Shown here piece after piece: positions 43,643 through 53,777 of a stretch of 64,000 bases of DNA (position 1 is its first letter; every line of letters starts with the position of its first letter). Below the pieces are notes generated by a model. It was not told the origin of the DNA. It saw only the letters and a list, made by a program, of their open reading frames with translations, and did no database searches. Source of the DNA: Falciphora oryzae (Eukaryota; Ascomycota; Sordariomycetes; Magnaporthales; Magnaporthaceae); contig JNVV01000001.1 of the NCBI GenBank assembly GCA_000733355.1, forward strand, positions 2,434,091 to 2,498,090, written 5' to 3'. The position numbers and the translations under genes are program-made.

Positions 43643-44788
43643 TATTTCTCTGGAAATGTTGGGAGCACGCCGATGAGGCCGGGCCACAAAGCTGATGGAG
43701 AGAAACGCCACGACGAAGGCAATGAAGAGCAGTCCCTGGGACATCACAGCGTGAAAGTGAGGAAGCGAACAGAAAAGCAAAGAACAAGAATCGATGGGGG
43801 AATAAGATAGTCGCACTGGCCCTGACACCAGCCGTTGGAATCAGGTTTGCTGGATGGAAACTTGAACAGATGCGAAATGTTCTTGGGCAACAGAATATCT
43901 GTCTAGTCCTTTGGGGAGTGTTTGTTTACCATCGACCCAACCGGCAACCCAACCGGGCAGCAACATACATGGGCCACCACACCAGTATCCGTCGGCTGGT
44001 AGGTTAGACGGCCAATCCGCGAGGACTCCAAGTTGGGAATTACTGCACATGTCCGCTGCTTGGTCGTGAAAACGGGTGATGGTGGTGCTTGGAGGCGGCT
44101 ACTTGTGCCCGACAACGTACAGTCTCCTTTCATAAGATTATCTACACCCATTGTATTCTTTTCAGTAGATCCAGCGTGCGCAGAAGGAGGCTCGAGTAGG
44201 CATTCTAGCCTAATGGGCATTGATTCGAGCCATGTGTGATTTGGGCACTGTACGACTTGACGACCACCTATGCACGCACGTTGGGTCAACGGGGATGTTC
44301 CGTTCACAAGACTCCGGCGCGACAAGCTGGGGAAGAAATGGGCGCCAGGCGGCATCGAAAGACATCGATGCAATGTTTGGCCCCCGCGCCGGGACCATCC
44401 TTCCTATCGCAGTGCAATTCCCGTCCTCTCTCCTTCTTCTGACTATTCAAGCCCCGGACGACGAGTAGCGAGGCGAAAAGATTCGGGTTGTTGCATTGTC
44501 ACTTGTTAATGCTCGCACAGTGCAAACAGGCGGATCATCGTCATATCACGTGACTACGCGTGCAAGTGGGGTAAAGCAGAATGCCGGCAAGCGCGATGAT
44601 GGACGCAAGTGCCCAGCGCGACAACGGGGGACAGGAACGGACTGGCCATCCCACCACAAGCTGGTTTTACGAATACAACCTCCCGGGTCGTTTGACTAGG
44701 CAGTTCAATTGATTGGACTCTAGAAAATTTTCTCTTGTTTCCATTTCCTTGCTTCCATCACTCGCGCCGTCCATCGCACGCAAAAGCA
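43643..44788. promoter_or_regulatory. divergent promoter region, 1.15 kb
   Basis: Between the MYND gene and SUB1. It contains a palindromic E-box in ATCACGTGAC at about 44546-44555, roughly 240 nt upstream of the SUB1 start, a possible bHLH factor site. Frames here look non-coding. Confidence 0.4.
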
Positions 44789-45506
44789 ATGCCCAAGTTC
44801 AGCAAGAAGCGCGCCCGCGTCGAGGAGGATGCATCCGACGACGGCGATGCCGGTCCGGCTTCGGCGCCCGCAAAGAAGGTCAAGTCAAAGGAAACCAAGT
44901 CAAAGGAATCCAAGTCAAAAGAAGTCAAGTCAAAGGAGCCCGCCGCGCTCGGCTCAGGAGTGGACGACGAGGGCAATCCGTACTGGGAGGTAAGCCGCGT
45001 CGCGTCCAATTGGGTACCTAGCTACCCATCGCTGCCAGCGCCCTGGCTGACGGCTGGGCATTCTTCACAGATTTCTGCAAAACGTCGCGTTGGCATCGCC
45101 AAGTTCAACAAGATGGTCCTCGTGAACATCCGCGAATACTACGACCAAGGTGGCGAGATGAAGCCTGGCAAAAAGGTAAGCTGCTCCGCTCGGCGCCCCA
45201 CCTCCTATACGATCGCATCGCCCGGTAGCACCTACCGTCTCGTGCCTCCCTCTTCAGCAAAGAAGTGAACTAACCTCGACACGCCTGTGACACGCCCAGG
45301 GCATCTCGCTCACGCTTGACCAGTATCAGGCGCTGCTGAAGAACGCCCCGGCCATCAACGCCGAGCTGCGCAAGATGGGCCAGGACGTTCAGGATGTCGA
45401 GGCCGGCGCAGTCGATCCTCCCGCCGAGGCTCCCAGGCCATCGTCTCGAGATAAACGCGCCAAGAAAGCGAACATCGAGGCAACGAGTGACGAGGAGTCG
45501 AGCTAA
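44789..45506 (+). CDS. SUB1: transcriptional coactivator SUB1 / PC4 (p15)
   Basis: Three exons, 44789-44989, 45071-45175 and 45300-45506, encode 170 aa. The start MPKFSKKRARVEEDASDDGD is a basic/acidic N-terminal tail. Four tandem KSKE-containing repeats follow, then the PC4 single-stranded-DNA-binding domain: GNPYWEISAKRRVGIAKFNK, MVLVNIREYYDQGGEMKPGK and GISLTLDQYQALLKNAP. The aromatic and basic residues expected to contact DNA (Trp, Lys-Arg-Arg, Phe) are present. The acidic/basic tail SSRDKRAKKANIEATSDEES closes the protein. Sub1/PC4 binds melted promoter DNA and RNA polymerase II, influencing initiation, elongation and repair. A third-intron-like extension in the frame after exon 2 is ruled out by the clean GTAAGC...CCCAG splice. 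Confidence 0.95.
44879..44938 (+). repeat. 15-nt tandem repeat, four copies, in SUB1
   Basis: Four in-frame copies of a 15-nt unit encode VKSKE, TKSKE, SKSKE and VKSKE in the N-terminal tail of SUB1. Copies differ by one to three bases. Confidence 0.92.
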
Positions 45507-45943
45507 GCGCTCCCCGCTACATCTAATTCCCGTTACCGCCTAATTTCTTCCATTGTGACGAATGTACGACTCGCGAAAAACCGAAGGAAATATTGCATGA
45601 GCCGGTGTCTCGATGCCCCCGAAGTACTGGGCAGATCTGGATGACCCTGCAATTATGCTCATTGTTCCCCCTGCTGATTTCAATACCTTCATTGTTCTCT
45701 TTCTACCAGCTTCCCTCGGTTGTATTTTCCCTTCGTTGTGTGGCACCATTGATCATACTGTTTAGGAGCCGGGACTTCGCTTTTATACTTAATTGCAAGA
45801 CGTTTCTTCTCATAAATTCGGTTCTTCCTAGAGCAAACCGACCACCCACAACGCCGGCTGAGTACAATACATCAAAAATAACTCATAAAAATATATTCCA
45901 AGACCAGCTTGCAGCGACACCTCTTCACAGGGGTCGGTGAGAC
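45507..45943. other. convergent 3' intergenic region, 437 nt
   Basis: AT-richer region between the ends of SUB1 and the Cys-rich secreted gene. Nothing was recognised. Confidence 0.55.
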
Positions 45944-46489
45944 TCAGACGCAGACGCCCAAGCAGTCGTTGCAATGCTGGTCGTCCTTCCGGGCCTGGAC
46001 GCACTTCAGCCCACCACTGCACGTTGACCCCATAAAACCTCCGCAGCTGGCGCCAGCGCCGGAGCTGGGGGCGGAGCTAGAGCTGGGTGTGGGGGTGGCG
46101 ACGGGCGCGGTGCCAGAGGGAGAGCTGGGGACGGGGGTAGAGCCAGCTCCAGATCCAGCGCTGGGGGCGGGAACAGGACTGGGGACGGGGGTGGAGCCGG
46201 AGCCAGGCTGTGGGACACAGATGCCTAGGCACATTTCAATGTTAGCGATGACACCCCCATTTGACCCGGCTTCTCACCAGCGTCGGCATCGGCACGAACC
46301 TGGTATGTCACAGGACATGCCGCAGCTGCGGCTGGCAGGCCTGTAGGGGTTGTCGATGCACTGGAGCCCTTGAGCGCAGGGCTCCATTCCCCGCGAGCCG
46401 CAAGGCGTGTACTTTGGCCGCTGCGCCTCGAGGGCGAGGGTGAACGGCAGTGCAAGGAGCACGATGGAGAAGGTGTGGAGGAACATCAT
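45944..46489 (-). CDS. secreted protein with two Cys-rich modules and a Pro/Ser/Thr linker
   Basis: Two exons, 46489-46300 and 46224-45944, encode 156 aa. MMFLHTFSIVLLALPFTLAL is a clear signal peptide. Mature module 1 reads PKYTPCGSRGMEPCAQGLQC, then SCGMSC and PGICV. After a linker of about 60 residues built of imperfect SGSTPVPS-type repeats, module 2 reads GASCGGFMGSTCSGGLKC, then CNDCLGVCV. Both modules share the spacing C-G-x(5-6)-C-x(2)-GL-x-C...C-x(2-3)-C-x(2-4)-C-V, so they look like an internal duplication with disulfide-bonded cores. The linker suggests O-mannosylation. I do not recognise a named family. A cell-wall, chitin-binding or host-interaction role is possible but only inferred. 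Two start ATGs are adjacent (46489 and 46486). Confidence 0.75.
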
Positions 46490-48107
46490 CCTGTTGGCTT
46501 GATCTAGTCGACTGTGTGTTGTCGATAGGGAACGTTGGTACGATGGAGATTCTGCGAGATTCGAAGGCGAGGATTTGCGAGCTGGCTGGTTGGGATGGAT
46601 GCCAGAAAAGGTCGGGGTGTGTTCTCTCGGGTGGCCGAGGCCTTCTTTAAATCCACCATCGCCCACACGGCGCAGAAAGGTTCAAGAGGTTCAAGAGGCA
46701 TCAAGATCGCACGCATTCTTCTTTTTTAGGCTGAGTGTACCCTCCTCCGTCTCACACATACATTACACTCCACCCGCGAGGGACGGCGATTCGTCTTGGC
46801 GGCACTTGACGTCGTATACGATCTTGACGTGATGGGGCTGGGGTGCCGACCAGGGTGTGATCGAATTATGCGCTGGGTGGGATGCCTCATTCCTGGGGCC
46901 GCGCTCTTTGTTTCCGATTGTTTCAAGTGACGTGCAGAGTGCTGCCATGCGACGTCTTCTGCCGCCGTCATATTCCCTGTCTTTATTCAGGAACCGCTCA
47001 CGATGCCCGATTCTATAATTGGCAAACAGTTCCCCAGAAACGGGGTAAGGGGCTCGGGTATTTTAACTTTAACTCTTTTAGGCATTAAAATGGGTTCCGC
47101 GATAGTGGCATTTGGCGAGAACCTTCTCATCGCATCGCCCATCAGGACATGTGTCGCAATTTGCTATCAAAACAAGCGCAACTCGACGCAACTCGTACAT
47201 TTTCACTCGGGATGCTGATTGCTAACGGCCTCTCTGGCCGGGGCGGCATCGAACAACCATGTTGAAACCCAGCCGCTGTCGACAATTGTGCCTATCAGGG
47301 CGAGCTCGCGGAGCTGGCTGGCTTTCTGACTGACTTCGAGGCTTGACGAGCCCGGCCTAGCCCCAGTCAGTCAGCAACGCCCGCGATCGATATAATTTAT
47401 ACGACCACTCTAGAACGATTGGTGATTTTCGCTGGTAACTTGAGTAAGCTTGGCACAAGGCGTCTCAGCCGCCTCCGTCTACCTTTTTCTCCTTCCTATT
47501 TTGTTTCTCACAATGTTACTTTGTACACCCCTTGAGGCCGTCCCGTACGGAGAAGCAACACGCATAATCCAAGGCACTGGTATCATGGCGATCCAACGGC
47601 TAGGGAACGGTTCTCCCCCGCTGAGATATGGAAACACGATCTGCCCACAGAGATAGTCAGTCACCAATCACGGCCTATGCGAAGTCCACGAAGACTACGC
47701 GAGAGAGGGTCCCCGAAAATTGATACGGGAGAGTGGGAAAGAGAAAAGTTAATGTCAACTGGCCGTTCGGTTGAGCCTCAATGCCAGGAGTTTCAACAAA
47801 CCTTCCTCTTCGACAGCCACGTTGGGCACCTCAGCACGCAAGAGTGTGGCTTTTGAGATAAACCACAGTCATCATGAATGATCCAAAGCCCCTCTTTTTC
47901 CTTGATCAAAACGTTCAAGAATCTGCATCATACAGGCCCCGATTCTTCTCTCCCCCTTCGCCTTTCGGTATCATCAACCGAACCGCAGCTCACCACATCC
48001 CGCACCCTATTTCGCGCGCGGAAAGATTCGAGGGCAAATCCTCCGCCTTCTCGCGATACAGCGCCAACCAAAACCAGAGAGGTAAAAAGCGAGAGAAAGA
48101 GGTCAAC
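46490..48107. other. intergenic, 1.6 kb
   Basis: Between the divergent Cys-rich gene and the secreted candidate at 48108. A hydrophobic frame at 47450-47656 lacks an ATG start. No gene was recognised. Confidence 0.45.
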
Positions 48108-48485
48108 ATGCTCAACCTGACGCATATCCTCATCGTCGTCCTCGGGACCTTCTTTCCCGCCAGCACCGTGGCCGCTCCCGTGTCCCCGGCGCACGATCAA
48201 GAAGGAGCCGCCGGCCGCGGGCTCCTCCGCGCGTTCCGCGCCCTCCAGGGCCAGGTCATCCCCGCGCAGAACTACGGCCCTCCCGGCCTGCTGGTACAGC
48301 GGAGGAGCGAGAAGCGGCGGCTGCTGCCGGCTTTGCTGAGTGCGGGGCTCTCGGCCGAGGAGGAGGACACAGGTGACAGCCGAGATGGCTCGGCTACTCC
48401 TTCCCCTTCTTCCAACCTTTTCTGCCACACCACCGAGTTCACGGGGCCTTGTTTCCGGCCCCTCATCAAGTCGGGTCCGGCATAG
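48108..48485 (+). CDS. secreted protein candidate (125 aa)
   Basis: From ATG 48108, in a good CAACATG context, 125 residues begin MLNLTHILIVVLGTFFPAST, then VAAPVSPAH, a strong signal peptide with cleavage likely near VAA|PVSP. The mature part contains RGLLRAFRALQGQ and dibasic sites (VQRRSEKRR) that Kex2 could process, followed by an acidic AEEEDTGDSRDG region and a short end with two cysteines (LFCHTTEFTGPCF). I do not recognise the family. The frame is also open upstream to 47874, but that segment lacks protein character. A splice donor near 48371 (ACAG|GTGACAG) could give a different C-terminus. Pro-peptide-like processing is inference. Confidence 0.5.
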   Translation: MLNLTHILIVVLGTFFPASTVAAPVSPAHDQEGAAGRGLLRAFRALQGQVIPAQNYGPPGLLVQRRSEKRRLLPALLSAGLSAEEEDTGDSRDGSATPSPSSNLFCHTTEFTGPCFRPLIKSGPA

Positions 48486-48912
48486 GGAATCAAGGTGGAA
48501 GCTAGTCGTGTGCGAATCTGGTATTAAAACTAGAAACTAGCCGCCGAGGCACCGAGGTCATGAATCGCGGCAGGGGAAAAGATAAATCCGACGCTTAGGA
48601 TGCGACCCAACTACAAGGCAGAAAAACTGTCTCAGCTATACATCGCCATATTTTTTTAAACTCAAAAGACCATACCATCCATAGAAGTTCCCCGACAAGA
48701 ATCGACTACTGTCCAGAATGTTGACACTCGTGATATTAGCATCGCACCGCCCCCATTGCCCAAGAAGACCTTACTACTGAACTCGCACTGGAAAACAAGG
48801 GGTATGAGGTGTTATCGTGAATGGGGCATTAGGAATATAAGAGAGGAGAGTGCATGGAGAAGAAGAAAAACGGAGGCTGGACAAGGTTCAGAGAAGCACG
48901 TATTCAAGCCCT
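48486..48912. other. convergent 3' intergenic region, 427 nt
   Basis: Between the secreted candidate and the multicopper oxidase ends. Nothing was recognised. Confidence 0.55.
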
Positions 48913-51031
48913 TCAAATTCCAGAGTCATCTTGCAGGACGTTGAAGCTGGTGGCGTACGAGTTCCACGTCATGCAGCTGTCGCTGAGGATCGACTTGTTA
49001 TAAGGGATCTCGGCTGCACGCTCGACCAGCTGCAACGCAAAGCCTTGACCGGTATGCCAGCCGATCTTTTCGACATTGGCCAGATGATGGGTTAGCTCCA
49101 TAGACGTGCAAATGGAAGACAGAAAGAGGCGAAAGAAAGAGCAGCTCACGTGGCAGTGCATCAGCCAGACACCCGGATTATCCGTCTTGAACGCCAACAC
49201 CAGGTGGCCATGGGCAGGCAACATCACGACATCGCGCCGCGGTGGGTTCTTGAGCCGTAGGGTGGTGTTCGAGGAGTGGCTGCCTCTTGCCTGCGAAAGA
49301 ACGTGTACATCGTGACCGTGGAGGTGGATAGGGTGGTCCTGCGAATAATAGTAGCAAAGGTGAGTTAGACTAACCAGACCAATGGGATGGAACTTCGGAA
49401 GTTTGCCCTAGACCCGCTCCTCGGAACACTTACAAACCCGGTGTTTTCAATAACAAAATACACCCATTGGTTTGCCCCCTCCAGGTTCACGACTTGCTGG
49501 TTGGGCTGCCAAGTCTGGTTGCCTGAAATGGCCTGCAAAAGACCTACATGAAGGGAAGCGCGTCGTCAGCAAGATAGCCGTTGCCGAGGATCTCGCCAGG
49601 CGCCTTTAGGTCGGCCGTACGCAAGCGGGAGACAGAAGGAGATAAACTCACTCGGATAGTTCCAATCGGCGAGGAACGTGTTCTTGTTCAATGTCCACTT
49701 GAACCAGCCATTCACCACCTGCAAGCCCACAGCGAACGCGTCCTGACGGCTGGCCTCTCCGACATCGAGGGAAACCACCGGCACAAGGCTCGCGGCGGGC
49801 TCGTCAACGCAGTTGTCCTCGTACGGCAGCATCGATGTGGTTGGGCTCCCCGCCAACGACGACGGCGCCCCGCGGTACCGCACGATGCCCTTGATGTTCA
49901 TGAGGTCGGCGTGGCGGCTGCCACAGGTCGCCGAGGGTATGGCGCGCAGCCAGTACGCGTCGGCGGGGGCGTCGGCGGTCACGATGACGTCGTAACGCTG
50001 CCCGATGCCGACGTTGACGGTCCCCGTCGTGTAGGGCACGATGGGCACCAGGTCGTTGGCGATGACCGTCATGTTGTGGTTGTCGATCATGAAGCGGAAC
50101 ATCGTGTCCATGGCTCCGTTGATGACACGGATGCGATACCGTTTCCCCGGCGCGAACTCGGTCTCGAACCGCTTGCCACGGTCGCCAAAGACGTTGGTGC
50201 CGTTGAGCAGCCCGTTCATAGCCATCGGGGGCCCCCTTGTCGAGGCTCGGGCGTAGAGTTGGTCAGCCGTCTCGTGAAACCAGTCGTTGAGTATCAAGGT
50301 CCCCAAGTCCTCGTCATAAGGCGCGGAGGCCGGTCCATTGATTATTATGCCCCCAAAGACGCCATTCCTAGATGAAGAGGGCCGTCAGGACCTAGTTGAT
50401 AGATAGTTATGGGATGGTTTGTCGCATCGCAACTTACCAGGCCTGCAGCTGGAAGTGGCTGTGGTACCACGAAGACCCGTACTGCGTCGCTTTGAAAGTG
50501 TAGGTCATCGAGTCGCCAGGAGGTGTAGGGCACTGAGTGACGGACGCAACGCCGTCCATCTCAGTGGTGTAGTTTTGCCGGATTCCGTGAAAATGTATGC
50601 TGGTCCCATTGTCCTGAAGAAGATTGCGCACGTGAACGACTATAGCCAAGCCGGTCGAGTCAGTCCACTGTTGTATTCGCAGTTGTCGATGGCTGTCACT
50701 CACCGATGGTGTCTCCCCAGTCTGCAATGATAGTAGGCCCGGGTACAGTTCCATTGATAGAGAGCACCGTTCTGTTAACCCCGTCAGGGGCCATGGTGGA
50801 GTTGACGACATCGAACCAGTACTCCCGTATTACGCCTGTGCTAGGGCCGTCGTCGTAGTAGTTTGTCGAGAGGTTATACTTGCCCCAGCATTCTGGTGTC
50901 TTTGACGAGTCGAATTCGCAGCAGTCATCTGCAGGCAACGGGGGCGCCTGGCGATTATGGGGAGGTGCGGCCAGAGTAACCGACGTGCAGAAAAGGGCAA
51001 CGAGACTCAGGGCCAGCAGGGAGATCTGCAT
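48913..51031 (-). CDS. secreted laccase-like multicopper oxidase
   Basis: Six exons, 51031-50704, 50639-50438, 50367-49652, 49543-49434, 49338-49150 and 49065-48913, encode 565 aa. MQISLLALSLVALFCTSVTL is the signal peptide, followed by a Cys-containing propeptide-like stretch. Copper-binding signatures are complete: SIHFHGIRQNYTTEMDG (L1), GSSWYHSHFQLQ (L2), HPIHLHGHDVHVL (L3), and HCH|IGWHTGQGFAL across the last intron (L4). The T1 His-Cys-His is therefore intact, with Phe where basidiomycete laccases have Trp in HWHG. Many Asn-X-Ser/Thr sites are present. Such enzymes couple four one-electron oxidations of phenols, lignin fragments or melanin precursors to reduction of O2 to water. The substrate is unknown. 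The ascomycete laccase C-terminal DSGL-type plug is approximated by the end QDDSGI, though family-level inference only. Confidence 0.92.
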
Positions 51032-53777
51032 CGCTTTGACGAGGAGCCGACAGCAGGGTGTGAGGGCTGGGATGTAAGCGGGCGAGGTGAAGGGGTCGTC
51101 GAATCCAACCCAAAGATGCCGGACAAACCACGTATATATGGTTCCCTTGCGCTCGTGTTAGCCTTGAGTCCCGTCCTTGAGGCTCTCTGCAACCGTTAGT
51201 TGAGAATGTTGGACTGACTGTCGTTTAAGGATGTGAAATACCTCTGCAACAAGCCCTGTTGGCCACCAGCCAGCCACCTGGATGGAAACGCCTGCTCTTT
51301 GCGTGACTTTCTGAACGCCCTGCCTTCCATATAATGGAACATCCGACCATTGTGCCATATCTCCGATCGAGGCCCTATGAATCACACGAGTAGCCGCATG
51401 AGCAACAGCATGCATATGAGTTCAATGCCTGGGGATCGAACCCCAAGCGGCACCATCAGCGGTGGTCTCGACAGCAGGCCAGGCCATAAGTGCAGGCTCG
51501 GGGGCGGGCCTGCCTTTCCCCAGCCTTGCGGGAGGATTCTTGACTCTGATGGGGCAAAGACCATCCATCCTCAGCGCTGCTTTCCGGTCCAGAGTACGAA
51601 TCCAGCCGCAACTCGGCATGGGTAGCCCACGAGCCTGGCAGCGAGGGGATCTTCGACACCCTTAGCCAGCCGCACGGTTCATGCCCTGCAGTGAAGGATG
51701 AACCTCGACGTCTGTGCAAAGTGCCAAATGCATTTCTTCACCTCCCTCGGGTGTTGATCTGACCACTTGGTGGCAGGCGTCAGCTTTGACTGGGTTTAGA
51801 GTTTCTTGCCAAGGGCGGTCTGGACGGGGACGCTGTCACCCAGCCATCCGGGAGTAGACAGAGGGTACACAATGCCACAGGCATGGGACCGAGACGCGTT
51901 CCGATACAACCTGTCAACGCCGTGCAGAGTATAGCGAACGTTAGCTTGAGGCCAAGACGGGGAAGCAGGCTATGAGATGTGAACATGGTAGCCGAAGTCT
52001 TTTGAGAAACGAGTGCTTCTAGGACATACCCAAAAGAGGAGGGAAGAGGAAGGGTCGTTAGCCGTGACGACTCTATTCCGCGCCACGCCCAATCGACCCT
52101 GGCTTGATGTGAGTACAGCTCTTCAGGCATGGAAGACGAGCATGAATGGCAGTGCCGATTTGGCATGTGCCAACGAGGATCTAGCACAGGAGGCTCTTGC
52201 GGCCGAGGCCGGGTCGTCTGAGCTTCGTGGCCTCCAGGCCTTGATGGGGTTGGTGATGTAATGGGAAGGCCAGTCGAAGAGTCCAGAACCTTGCTCCCGC
52301 TGAGTCCTGAGGAGCCAATGCTGCGAGAACGCAATATCCCGCGCAGAAGGACTGTTGACGGAGGGTCGAGGCTGGTAGGCAGCTACCAGGTAGGCGGATA
52401 CCAGAGCACTTGATGTACCACAGCTAGGTATGCGACGGGCGGCCGGAAAATTGATGTGCTTGGTGAGGAGACGATTGATGTTTTGAGTTTCCCGGGAGCG
52501 GGCGAGGAGTAGGCTTCCTCTCAAGGCAAGAGCGTCTCCCGCCACATACTCTGTATACACGTGTCGTCCACGTGATGGGACAACCAGAAAGCCATCCCCC
52601 ACCCATAGAAACCAAGCATTGTCAGGCATAGTCACGTATCATCCGGACATTGCCGCCCAACAGTGGGTTGCATTTTGTAAGAAGCTAAGCTAAAGTACAA
52701 TGGGAGCGAAAAGAGAAGAAATCTCCTAAAGAGACAGCGTCAGAAAAAAAAGAATAGAAGAAAGGTCCGTATCCATCTCCTTTGACATCGTGAACCAACT
52801 CGTCCCTTCCAAGAAGCACCCCTCCCAAAGTCTTCCTTATCAAGGTTGAGCTGTTCCCTGAAGTCAAAAAGATTGTGAAGTCCTGTGTGAACAGACTCCG
52901 GCCGATCTCCTCCACAGATCAAGTCTGTAAGATGTAATCATGACATAAAGTAGAGTCAGCTCTCCCTTGCTGCTTGACCATATCCATCATTGCTTCATAA
53001 CTGTCGATGACGAAGCCGCACCTAACATAACCGACGCACTGGTGTATCTTTTCGAGAAGTCAGGGGCGAGACGCAATAATCCCGATAAGTTGTCTTGCCA
53101 GCTCATCGGTATCTCTTGCTTTCCTTTTTTTTCTTTTGTTCTTTTCCTTCTTTTTTTGTTTCTTTTCTCATTCTCGTCTTTCTCCTCTCGCCGGGTTTTC
53201 CTCAACACTGCGGTCTCAAAGCATACACCTATCACTAGGGATAACTGGGGCGGGCAAATCCGGTTGAAATCAAGTATCGAGCAAGTCTTGGTCAGGACCT
53301 CTCGTATGGGGTGAAATTGCCGTTGATGTCCAGAGCTCCAGCGCCGGTGAGCCTTTCGACGAACAGCAACAAACGTAGCTTTTGCCCGAAACGGACACAC
53401 AAGATAGCCTCTGATGATGGTATCCGAGAGCCACTCATGAAGCTGGTAACAGAATGCCGTCGTATGGGTTGTGTCGGTGCCGGACCTGCTGCTGTAGCTC
53501 GAGAGACATGGTGTCGATCCGCTAAACTTTACAATGGGGATACACCCCTTCGATTTTCCTTTGCTGATTCGCTCTTATTTATGACAGTGCCGGTGCTCGC
53601 CATCGTGTCGTCCGAGGCAGGGGCGGTTTTATTTTTGATGTTTGTAGTAGTGGTGGTTGTGCACGCTTCTTCTTGGTTGGTGCAGCCAATGCCGTCTGCA
53701 CAATCTTTTGGGGCCGTGGCGGCAAAGACCTTCGCCAAAACCCTCGGGTCCGGCTGCTGTCCGAACTGCGGAGCCTT
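51032..53777. other. intergenic, 2.7 kb
   Basis: Upstream of the oxidase and downstream of the gene at 53.8 kb. It includes T-rich tracts at about 53126-53165. A palindromic GGGGATCGAACCCC at about 51432-51445 resembles a tRNA B-box but lacks a fold. No gene was recognised. Confidence 0.45.

Noticed and set aside
47450..47656. Hydrophobic leader-like frame (YLFLLPILFLTMLLCTPLEA)
   Set aside because: No ATG before the hydrophobic part and no coding continuation.
51425..51500. tRNA-like B box (GGGGTTCGATCCCC on the minus strand)
   Set aside because: The T stem mispairs after three base pairs, no A box lies upstream, and the acceptor arm has no partner.
51780..52334. 184-codon minus-strand frame in the 51-53.7 kb intergenic region
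   Set aside because: Composition resembles random translation. No domain, signal or membrane pattern with a plausible start.
53236..53250. TAGGGATAAC string resembling part of a homing endonuclease site
   Set aside because: Only 10 bases match and no intron or endonuclease gene is near.
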